Of a stretch of DNA of 64,000 nt, positions 24,501 to 35,500 are shown one piece after another. Position 1 is the first letter of the stretch. The number at the start of each line of letters is the position of its first letter. The DNA comes from Nymphaea colorata. Taxonomy: Eukaryota; Streptophyta; Magnoliopsida; Nymphaeales; Nymphaeaceae. The notes under the pieces are model-generated. The model did not search any database. It worked only from the letters and a program-made list of their open reading frames with translations, and had not been told where the DNA came from. The translations under genes and the position numbers were made by a program. The stretch lies in contig NC_045139.1 of the NCBI RefSeq assembly GCF_008831285.2, forward strand, positions 15,668,354 through 15,732,353. The letters run 5' to 3'.

Positions 24501-27500
24501 AGAATGGGAGTTGCAGTCAGCAACAGCAGCAAGTTAAAGATACTGCTGTTAATGGCAGAATGGACCTCCATTTGGAGACAAATTTATTTTCCTGCTTAGT
24601 CAAGGTAACAAACATGCCATTGCTGTCCTACCCAATCTTAAAGTTCATAAATGTTCATGGCATGTGTCAGACATCCTCTTGTTCATGACTAACTCTGAAT
24701 TTCAGATGTATGATGAGCCAAACTGTGATTTGAAGCTCAACGATGTGTATGAATTCATTGGAATTTTTACTTTCAATCCTGAACTTGTGTCTTACACAAA
24801 TGGCAATGATGACTTTGCTGATGATCTATGTGAAAGTGTTTCAACTCAATTTCCACCTAGCAAGGTTATGTCTCTCTCCCTCCCTCTCCATTATACATTT
24901 CTAACATAAACAACTGATAATTTCAAATTTTCAGGTCCCCCGAATCCACTGCATAATATCCAGGAAGTTGATGGTTCAAGACTTCATTTCTGCCCCTATT
25001 GAGAATGTACTTACTGAAACCTATCTCTTTCTCATCAGGTTGAAAATGACCTGAGTGAGGATCATGTTGTAGAATTATTTTCACCATTCCTCCTATTCAT
25101 ATTTTCCAGCGATCCCATTAGGATTATTGTTGTTTTTCATTTATTAATAAGCTTGTTCTGTTGGTTGTTATTAGCGGATTGATAAGCCTCTTTTTTGTCC
25201 AATGGATTTATTTCAGACCTCAAATGTTATAAGGAACATGCGGGACTCACTGCTTGGATATTTTACATCTATTCTTGGTGGTGATAGGCTTTCAGCAAAC
25301 TTTTTGCTAATGCATCTCATGTCTCAGGTACGACAGAAGTGCAAAAGCTTTCATAGGCAGGAATGGCCTTTAGTAATCTAACATTCTTCGACGAGTTGAA
25401 CATCCTATTACCATGACAAACAAATGAATGAAAATTTATTTTTTTACTTGGTTGTATTTTTGGTATGCTTCTTTGTCTCACTGTAGAATATCTTTTGGTT
25501 TCTTCCTTGTTTTGCGTTGATGTCTATGCATTTATTTTTGCAGATTCATGTAGCTTACTGATAATGTTCTTGAGTTTTGAGGGATTGTCTTAGTTCTTAA
25601 CTGCTTGCTAGAAACTATTTGCATCGGAAAACACTTGTTATAGATATGCTGTCAAATATTGTATTTTCCAAGATTGAACTGTCGTTTTACTGGTTTTCTT
25701 AATCTGTTTTTACTTTGCTTCTTCCTTTTGGCATTCCCTTAACCATTCGGCATGTATATACAGGTTCATGCTAGAGTAGAATCGGTTGCTGTGGGGAAGC
25801 TTTCACTTAATCTGACTGGCTTTACAAAAGAGAGTGCAGACATCTTTGGAAGTAACCTTCAAAGTGCAATCCAGAATCTACTGCCTTTTTCTCAGATCAT
25901 GCAACTCACTGTAGAATATCTCAACACTTCTTCTCTTGGTCCTAAGAAAAATTACAACATAAATAGGTCTCTCTCTCTATTTCCGTGAACCATTTGCTTT
26001 TGCACTTTCTTAATTCTACCGTCTCATCTGCTTCTTGAAGTCATCACATTTTGTTAATTTTGAATGATCTGAATTTCTTTTCTTGTTTTTCCCTTCTGCA
26101 ATTATGTTTGCCTTGGCCCCAGCGTGCTCATGAAAAAGTCTAAGTTGTTAATGATTGTTTAGATGCAGTTCGAGCTCTCTTCCTTGTATCCATCACGCCA
26201 TTGTTATACAAATCATGCCTTAACCACTAACCTACATTTAATTTCATTGTAGTAAGTGGAAACCATGTGACAGAGCAATAACTGAACCTATATAGACAGC
26301 AACAGTTTCGTGATCTGAACCATGACAACTATGCAACATTTTCAAGTAGAAAGGATTGTTCAAAGCTTTTTAATGGTCGAAACAGTCCAATCACTTAGCT
26401 CCAAGTCTATCAGGGTTTAAAATTGTGGCGGGCATGATATCAAGAGAACAAAATGATCACTTAGCTGTTAGTTGTTACTGTCTTGTCACTTGCATGTTCT
26501 CTTACAGTACAGCTTCACATATATGTTTCCTTTTCCTTGTTTGATTTAATTGTTGGCGTTTCTCAGGTTAATGACTGGATCTCTACAGCTAGCTCGAGGA
26601 ACACACTTGACTATAGATGAAACTGGACTGTTGCCTGGACCTCTTAATGCAGTGGGAGTGAACAATGCCAAGTTGCTTAAAGATCTGCTTGAGTTGCAGA
26701 AGGTAGTTTTCTATGTCTTTTCTCACATTTTGTCCTCGCAATCTTGATTCCTTTCGTGCTTACAAATGTGCGTCCATGAAAATGTGTCAAATTGATAACT
26801 AGAATGCTAGAAAGGTTTAACTAACCACTTTGATTTACAGTACTGGTATTCAAATTCTATTGCCTTCCCTTTTTTGATTTGGTAACTACTTGCCTTCTAT
26901 TATTTTGATGAGTATTTACGCTCTGAATCTCTACTTTTGCATTAATCTTCCTGTGCGTCCGACATCCAAAGTAACAGACGCTTCCATGGTTCTCCAACTT
27001 AACAATAAGGTACCCTTTTCCAACCAAGCAATAAGACAACCAAGGTATGCTGGCAACTTGGAACGAGCATCAAGCTGGTCAAGAAGTGCCATGGTGGTGC
27101 CACTCTAGTTCGCTTGGCTGAGAGCACATGAATCAAGTTTATGTCCCTATGTGACATGATTCCCTGCAACCCCTTTGTCATTTCTGCATACTCATGGCTA
27201 TGAAAATGGCAAGACGGGTGAATACAACACAGTCCACTTTGCTTTGTTTGTGCAATCCACACCATTATTTTCTTCCCGAATGGTTCGAACTTCAAACCAC
27301 TGCATGAACTAACATCTTCTCTATCATTTACATTCGGGAAATGTAAAGGTGCCCGAACTGCATGCGTATTATAAAACCAGCCTCTATCTGTCGTAGCAGT
27401 AGTCTGTTCTGAAGTTTGTTGCCCTTCTAGAATGGTGGTGAACAATGGGGATTCTGTCATGGACCTACCTTTTGAAGATTTTCTCAGAATCACATCAATT

Positions 27501-28636
27501 TTCTGAATACACTAATGTTAGCAAGCAAATTTTTTCACCGCCTTCTCTGCGCACATATACATGACATGGTACGTGAACGGTGAATCTGATGTCTCATCCA
27601 TGATCTGCAGGTAGAGTACGATTTTCAATATTATAAGCTAGAAATGGAAGCAGATGTTCAAGTCTTGGTGATCTCTACTGGAAAATCAAACATCGCACCA
27701 GCAGATTTGGTGATTCCTTTTCATCCTACGGAAGCTGCTTCTTGTTCTAATGTAACTTCAACAGAGTTACAAGCATGGAGATGGTACTTGACCACAATGA
27801 GATCGTTGCCACATGCAATTGACCCTGCAATTCAGAAGGTACACCATGTTGAAATGATGATTCTTGATCAATGTGGATTCCTATAATACTATTTTTAGAT
27901 CTTGTGCATATTTGAGTCTGGATCTTCAGTCTTTCAGAGTCAACATAGTTGGTGCTATTAACATTGAAACTGTATACAAACTTGCCTTATTTTGCGATGC
28001 ATTACCTTTGAATTCTGCCATTCGGCTATCTAATTAGAAACATAATCTGCTCTTCCAATCTCTGTGAAAAGCTCCAACAAACGTGACCACCGCATGTTTC
28101 ATCTTTCAAGGCAACCTCGGATATGCCTCCCCCCGTACATCCACCACAAAAAGCCTTATTCTCAACAAAGTTTTTTTGAATCTAAGTCGAAAGAAAAATA
28201 AATCAAGACAGGTTTCTATGCTTTCTGCACCCAAAGTTTCAGAAACATGCGGTGGCTCTCCAAGCAAGCAATGAGATACCAAACAAGTAAAATTGCACCT
28301 AAACGGTTTGCATATTTTCCTGTTGCTATTCCCAGACAATTGAAGACGATATGGTGGCTGCCAGGCAAGCAGAAAGGACGTTGGGGCCTGATGATTTCAG
28401 CAGGTTGGGCATATCGTTACTATATTTCCTTGCTATCGTTATTGTTCCTCTCTGGGAGGGTAAATCTTCTTTGTTCCTCTTTATTTTGTTCCATATTTCA
28501 CAGTACCAATTGGTATTGCAGGTGGTTGACGATGGCTCGCTTGATGTCAATAAGCTATGGGGAACGGAGTCTGACTTTGGAACAGTGGCAGATGGTAATG
28601 GAGATGGAAAGGCTAAGAAAAGAAAGGCTACAGTAG
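21594..28636 (+). CDS. ETG1: Mini-chromosome maintenance complex-binding protein (MCMBP/ETG1)
   Basis: Fourteen exons reconstructed by hand: 21594-21761, 22851-22964, 23047-23154, 23390-23512, 23683-23727, 24497-24604, 24706-24864, 24935-25006, 25217-25327, 25764-25966, 26567-26702, 27611-27838, 28336-28403, 28522-28636. They join in frame at GT-AG sites to 585 aa, close to the roughly 590 aa of Arabidopsis ETG1. Conserved blocks include the N-terminal GNTDWGVADIFRRFLFEQDG, VKFRGMVQDMFDNEFYVGAF, the central DVYEFIGIFTF, and LTIDETGLLPGPLNAVGVNN, and the C-terminus WLTMARLMSISYGE. MCMBP binds MCM2-7 in the nucleus, helps remove or recycle the complex after replication and supports sister-chromatid cohesion. 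Two E2F sites upstream suggest S-phase control. Exon 10/11 and 13/14 junctions split an Arg codon (AG|G). Confidence 0.95.
21968..22095. repeat. 64-bp tandem duplication in ETG1 intron 1
   Basis: Two essentially identical 64-bp copies (21968-22031 and 22032-22095) starting TGCAAACATGAGATTTTATC stand head to tail. The near-perfect identity suggests a recent duplication. It lies well inside the intron and should not change the protein. Confidence 0.9.
26999..27460 (-). other. Antisense open reading frame inside ETG1 intron 11
   Basis: An ATG-initiated frame of 153 codons on the strand opposite ETG1, wholly within its 908-bp intron 11. It is rich in Cys and His (for example LCCIHPSCHFHSHEY) but I recognise no domain. 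It could be chance, a captured gene fragment in a decayed transposon, or a nested gene. No promoter or splice evidence supports it. Confidence 0.2.
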
Positions 28637-28967
28637 ATTAAAAAACAGATATGAAGTCTGGCTTGTAAATATCATTATTGTAGCCCTCCCTGTTTCCGAA
28701 CTTTGCCTATTCATGTCATGGCGGTACCGGGTAGATGATACATCAAAAAAGTTGGTCTGATAAAATTCTATGCTTATGAAATGAAAGACATGATAAGATT
28801 CTGTGTTTATGAAATGAAAACTCTAGTTTGGTTTCAAGTCTAAACGCAAAAAAGATGAAACGATGAACGGACATACTTCCCAATGTGCTGAACCAAAGCT
28901 CTCATAAAAGAAGACGCATTGCCAAGTTTTCATAAGAAAACTATAAGAATTGCAGGCGCGAGTTGCT
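28637..28967. terminator. Shared 3' region of convergent ETG1 and transaminase genes
   Basis: The two stop codons are only 331 bp apart on opposite strands, so both 3'UTRs and poly(A) sites must fall here and the transcripts may overlap. A short imperfect direct repeat (TTTATGAAATGAAA near 28772-28782 and 28806-28819) lies inside. Confidence 0.5.
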
Positions 28968-31900
28968 TTACACGTATGGAACAGGAATCCGGTGAGTTTC
29001 AGGCCCAAGAACCATGTCCTGCCAAAGCAGATCTGAGAGCGCCAGTGTCAGTTCCCCAACTTTTCCTAAGAAAAAATAGAAAACGCATCAAATTCTGGAA
29101 ATGAAGAAAATTTAAGTTCTTTCAACTTTATATTCTTCAAATTGAGGACGAATATGAAAAGATTCCAAATATCAATGAACATTGCCACATATAACCATGG
29201 GCATAAAGACTCAAAAGATGAACGATTGAGAAAGGAAATAAAAGGTACCATCTCCGATGGGTTGTTCATCCCACATGGTGATTGGTAAAATAGGAAGCCC
29301 ACTTCCCACAAGCATCATCTCAGCTGAACCCTTGGCTTGATCAACTGTTATGTTCTCCACACACACACTTTTCAAAAGGCCCTGATCAACTAGTGCCGCA
29401 GCCAATGTAATCAATCTCTTAGCAGTGCACCCTCCAAGGATTTTATCAAATGAAGGCAACAACAACTCCTTGCTTGGACTAATGAATGCCACATTAACAT
29501 TCGGACCTTCAGCTACGTAGCCATCATCGTCCACCCATATGGAAGTATATGCTCCTTTCTCCTCTGCCTCCAATACTGCTAGAACATTAGGAAGATAGTT
29601 TACACTCTTCATAGTTGCAAACTCAGGAGGTTTCATACGCACAGTTGATGTTGTCACTTTTACACCTTGTTCAAGTGGTACATAGTCCTCTTCAACCACA
29701 ACTGCATAGAATGCAGATGTTGGACAACCAGCAGAGGAGAGCAAGAAGTCTCCTGGGCCTGCACTTAACCAGTACCTCAGCGAACCCCTCTTGCACTGAG
29801 ACACTGCAGTTGTTTGAATAAGAATACTTTTTAAAGTTGACTTTGGAAAAGGAGGAGCAATTTTTGCCATTGATGCTGAACCCAACAACCGATCTAGATG
29901 ATCATCTAATTCATATATGTATCTGCATATACCAGAGTTTTATATTACATACATGCCCAACTGCTTATGACGAAGGAGAAAACAGACAATCTTTAAGGTG
30001 GGAGAAAAGAAAAGGTTTGATTCTTGTATCTAGGCCTAAACTTGTCTATATCATACTTCACCTGTTTTTCATTGAAAAGATAGCATGAGTTACAGCCATG
30101 ATATATTGGTCAGCTAATAGCAGATTTGATACAATATACACAACCATCCAGGAAAAGAAAAGGTTCATTTATCCACAATTTTTCAATTCAGTGCAGTCGG
30201 TAGATCAGAAAGCATCTCATTTCTGTTTGGTTAGGAAACATTTGTGCAAACATCACAGAAATCCATAAAAAGAAAGACTTCTAAGCCAGTAAAATCTGCA
30301 ATTCACACAAATATTATTCCTTCATCTGCAAACCAGGATTTCTTATTATGGAAGAAAAATCAATAAAATATAGCTGTTAACAACAAAAAAGGCTACAAAT
30401 GGCGTTACACAGCAACAAAAATAACCTGAACCATGCTGATTAACTGAATGGTCATGTCGCATCATCATATAATAGAAAATCAGATAACCAATTTCAAACT
30501 ATGGTTCACATCAAGCTTCGTCAAATGAACTCTTTACTAAGCCTAGCTAGTAGCTGCACAATTGAACAATAAATGGATGCAGCCAGAAACATAGCTGCAC
30601 ATGTCCTACCTTATTGCTACCGTAGCATAATCGAGTTGTTGGTTTCATATTGTAAAAGTATTCGGCTACATCAATGAAATCAATAGAACCAGTACTTCAT
30701 TTGACATGTTGAAGGGTAGATTCGTTTGTCGAAATTGCCAAAATATTCACATAAACAATCTTGTGCCCTGCCACGTCTCTCTCTGACAAGCTTACAGGAT
30801 CCCTCATCCCAGGGCACTTTAATTAAAAAATACAGAGGGAAACCTAAAACATTTATGCGATGAATAGAAGGTTATCAAGAGGAAAGCTTCCCCAGAAAAA
30901 GAACCAGAGGGTGCCGAAACATCACAAATGCCAAAACATCTAATAGTTTACCCAGGTGGATATCACCTACTCGAAAAGCAACACGTGTGGACATTAATAA
31001 GAGCTGATCTGTTCAACCTCAAGTGGAACGTATGGCAACTTTTTCCAGTTTCTTTATATACTGGGGCGGGGAACCGAAAAGATTATTTTCCCACTTGACT
31101 TATCCCATGAGGAACCACCTTTGAAAGGCTTTCTGTGCACTGGTGCAGACACAAGCATCGGATGACTGTCCACAAAGTAACTGCAAATCCCTCACACTCG
31201 CGTACTCTCATTGAATAGGCTGTTCCAAAGTAGAATAAGGTGGATAGGTACCATAAGCATCTGCACTAGAGCATCTAACTTATTTTCAGGATCGATCTGT
31301 TCGCAAATCTACATATCAAGGAATCAACGTTAAATAACTAGAAGGCAAAATGATTTTTGACAGTGGATTCTTTTAGGTAGTTTACTCTGTAACTTGATCT
31401 TTCCGCACTGTTCGCAACCATATATTGCTCTTTTCCTGTTCTCAAAAGCATGAAGCTATAGGCTGCAAATGTTATGTTTATGAATCTAACATAATAACTT
31501 CCCCTATCTAGAGAAGGACAAAGGATTAGCAACCGTCTCATCAGAATGTGAGAAACCACATAATGCAAAAAAGGAAAAGTCTAGTTGGATTTCATACCCG
31601 TCAAGGATCATAGCAGTGTCAAACACACCATGCCCACGATGAACCATATGATCATCCAACGGAATTACCATCATTGTTGGATCAACAGTTATTCCACCAA
31701 ACACACTGGAATACATTGCCCGATACGGTTGCTTCTCCACTGAATCCCATTTGGACTTAAGCTTTTGAAGCACCTGTATGTACAGCAGTCCAACAAGCTA
31801 AGCATCATCTCAAGAATATGCAATTGCCGCTGCTACCTACTAGGTACGACTGGTACCATCATCATTAGTGTCCAAAAATTGGGTCGTTATGGAACAACAT

Positions 31901-32537
31901 CATCCTCCAAAGCACACCAAAAGGCTCAAACTACTGTGAAAATCAAGGAAAGGACAATTTTTTTTTCTTTTTTTACCTCAGGCGCTGAGTAAACAGGGAT
32001 ACAAAGATCGCGATCCTTGCCCTTCCCATTCAGGTTCGAACTCAGGGATTTCAGTTGATCTTCAGCAAAAGACCCAAAAAGGACAAAAAAAACACAGTCA
32101 ACGTGTGCCTTGCAAATAGGAAGCCAAAGCGGCCAGTTGATTACGGCATCGAAGCAAAATCCGAGCCTAAGAATAAAAAGACAAAGGCAGAAGAGTATGA
32201 GGAGGAGGATGAGAAACGGACCACAGTCAGACGAAGAACCTCCGGCGCGAGCCTCCATTGGATGAGGAGATGAACAAACAGTCTCGATAGCACACTGGAA
32301 AAGCAGGGCGCGAGCAGATGAATGAGCAGAGGGGAGCGAACGCTTCAAAATGGGCAGATGGGCAGCGTCCGCCGGATAGGCACGTAGCAAACGGGAAACT
32401 GTGCACTGCAGAAGAGGAAATGAAGGGGGATGTCCTCTACGGCGGCTTGTCCCCTGCGTCGCCCACGCAGTGAAGACGGTAGGCGAGGTGGAAGCCAGTA
32501 CCTGCCTTGCGTTGGCAGCTGAAACGCATGCGCTCAT
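28968..32537 (-). CDS. DAAT: D-amino-acid transaminase / aminodeoxychorismate lyase, plastid type
   Basis: PLP fold-type IV enzyme related to Arabidopsis At5g57850, for which D-amino-acid transaminase and 4-amino-4-deoxychorismate lyase (folate pABA branch) activities are described. Firm exons on the minus strand: 31773-31598, 29922-29249 and 29065-28968, phases matching. Conserved blocks: PLDDHMVHRGHGVFDTA, HLDRLLGSASMAKI, GSLRYWLSAGPGDFLLS, the catalytic-Lys segment ATMKSVNYLPN, the PLP-binding Glu segment VAEGPNVNVAF, and a C-terminal PVPY. Upstream, exon 32059-31977 (ends CIPVYSAPE) joins in frame. The favoured first exon is 32537-32240 (donor GTTCTT), giving about 442 aa with a Ser/Arg/Ala-rich, transit-peptide-like N-terminus. 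Alternatives are an exon-1 donor at 32502 with acceptor at 32108 (371 aa), or a start at the internal ATG at 32258 (about 349 aa). The family is certain; the 5' end is not. Confidence 0.88.
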
Positions 32538-35500
32538 TTTCACTCAAAAGTGTGTTTGATTCTGGTTTCTGGACCAAGAACAAGACCACCAGACGCTCAT
32601 AATTATAGAAACAGGTTTCACGTTTCAGAAAACACCACCAACAGGACGTCGAATTCTTGGCATTTGAAGAACGGGAAAAAACGTTCTACTTGTTGGTCCA
32701 AATGAGCCGTCGTTTTCATGTGACCTTCTTTATCAGCAAGAGTTCCCGTCGAGGAGACCATAATTTCAGAAACGGGTATGTCCTTACAATTTTTTTCTCA
32801 TAATTATCACACAAATACACGATCTTCATAAATTCACAGCTGCATGTTACTATAAGGCTCTACTTGTGGTGCTCATCAAATCGAACTGGCGAGGTCATGT
32901 GCCTTCAACATACTACCAGTTTAACTAGCTACTTAGACATAGAAATCTTGCATCAGAGTTTATCATAAAAAGAACATAAATACGATTGAATTGAGAAGTA
33001 TGAGAAATTATCTAGAACTCATTTGATGGAATTGTTTTTACTGTAAATGACTGCAGGCCCATTGTTAGAGCCAGCCAAGGGGCGTGTGAATGGGGGAGAG
33101 CTGTTGGAAGACTTCTAAGGTTTGTTAATAATAAATGTCATCTAGAAGCTAAAAAGTTAAGAATATAAACGCATCCTTGATAATTAAATAAAAGGTCAAC
33201 CAAATCTTTTTTTTTTAAGTCTTTTCTTTTGTCGGTAGTTACGTTGTAGGTCATTAGCATATTCGTTACTGACCTATCCAGTTAAGTTCAGCAAAAGTGG
33301 ACTGCTACACAACACCAAAATAATATGGATTTATAAGTTGCCTAAGGTCAAGAGCACTGAATCTAGAAAAGGAAAAACACTTGTAAAACACATACAGAGT
33401 TGTTATATATTAATCAATATGACTGCGAATGGCTTGTCAAGCATAAGTTGAGCTTGGATTTCGCTCAAACTGAGCTCAAGATCGAACATATTGAGTTAAA
33501 CTCAACCGTCCTGCCAAGGAAGAGTAGGCAACAAGGTTTCATAAATGGTCCAAGAGGAAGTCGATATAGTTCATTATACCTACTGCAGACTGCTTACAGA
33601 ATATAATATAATGACTCACAAGTTGTCTCTTTTTTTTTTTTTTTTTTTGAAATCAAACTAATAGCTACCTTCTAGCTTTTCACAAAATTATTTTGCACGT
33701 TCCAATCTATAAACTATTTTATTGATGAGATGACTTATTTTTATCGTCCTCATACTTCCCAGCTATTGCACTCATACTTTGTAGGTTATTTTTACAGTCC
33801 ACATACTTGTGCACATAAATCCAGCTATTGGAGTAACATGCTCACAATGCCACAGGAAAAGAGTGTATAAATGACATTACTAAGAAGCTAACATGCTCAA
33901 ACATTTAAATTTTTGTCGAACTACATGACATTAATCATGCACAACAAATGATACCAAATCTTATTGTCCGGGAGAGTGGGAGAATTAATCTCACAGCCAA
34001 AGTCCCCCCTTTCCTCTTCTAGTGCTGACTGATCGCTATGTGCTTCAACTTGCACCTAAAATCCACTTCCCTTACAGTACGAGAACATTGCCCCCCATAA
34101 GTGGACCTTAGATGCACCACATAACGCACCCCAAACTCACCCGTTTGAGCTATACTCCTCATGGCAACTTAATTGTATTATCATAAGGCATGTAGTTGCA
34201 GCGTATTAAAATAGTAAAATGTTTGAACCGTAATAGAAAAGGTTTCAAGTAAAGTGTCTCGGAGACAGTAGCAGAGATACTTGGGGGCTTGTGTACGCCA
34301 ACTTAGACCAACCCATCAAAAGTTTCATTAGAAAATTTCAAAATTATATGTGGTGACTTAAAAATTATACAGGGTGCCATAACTTGTGTCCCTAAAAAAA
34401 AAAAAAAAAAAAAAAGATAAAGATAAATTTCTTCTGGCTAGACCCTTAATTCCTATGAACTTGCCATCCTGCATTGGTTTGGGCAAAATGTTCACGTAAT
34501 CCTGGCTTAATACAAATGTGTTTTTAAATTTGATCAACATTCAGATAGCGAAGGAGAGAAAGGATCATGAACAAAACAAATACCCGCTAGGCGAGGAGGC
34601 CGTTTAGGGGAAAAAGTACACAAACGGTGAGGTTTTAATAGGATAACAAGGTGTCACACATGGTGTTCTATGAAAGGAGAATATAACAAGTTTTTAAAAT
34701 CGAGACATAAGCTTACCATGTTTTAGTTTGTTTTTTTTTTATAATAGATGTATTATCTGTTCGTAGAACCCTGTTCCTGTGAAAGGAATTTTTCCAACCT
34801 AAAACTAAAGACTCGTAAACAAAGTATGAAGTTGTATGCATGATACATAGGACTGCAGGATAAAAAGAGATGAGTACCTAGTAGGCTCAAGAACCTTTTT
34901 TATTTCAAAAAATCATATCTTAACCACCCTTTGATTTCAGAAACCTGTGTTTCTCAAAAAATCCAAATAAAAAAAAAAATCTTGGCTCCACCACTGCTCA
35001 AAGGTAATTGTGCCTGTGTCACAAAAAAGGGTATGTTAGCCCCCCGAACACACATGTCATGCGCCCCCACTGGGCACAGTAAGTGAAGGGGAGGGGCACA
35101 TGGCATAAGAAGGCATCCTAACATGCCCCTTATGTGATGCAGGCACATATAAATAACCTGATCAGAGTACCTTGAAACCTTTCCACAATCTTTTTCAGTA
35201 TCAAGTCTCGAGATGCAGCAAATTTTTTTGAAAATTAATTCCATTATACATGTTGAACTGTAAGTGGTGTGTTTTGAATGAAGGGAGTGTGTCTGAGAAC
35301 ATGCCTCAAACGTTCCTCTCCACCATCCGAGCACCACTTAGTTCTGATACGCTCAGTTTTAGATCAGCTGCCATCCGTGATCCTACAATGCTCTTTGAAT
35401 TCTATAATGGTAGGCGCAGGAGGCAGGCTAAATGAAGGTGGAATTCAAATTTTTGGGCAGAATTCTCAGATTTCATACGGAACACAGGAGTCTGGTATGC

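Noticed and set aside
31926-32543. One unspliced 205-codon exon for the transaminase N-terminus
   Set aside because: It would include a poly-hydrophobic, T-rich stretch that looks like an intron, and its first codon at 32543 is GTG, not ATG. The reading frame past 31977 runs into the intron.
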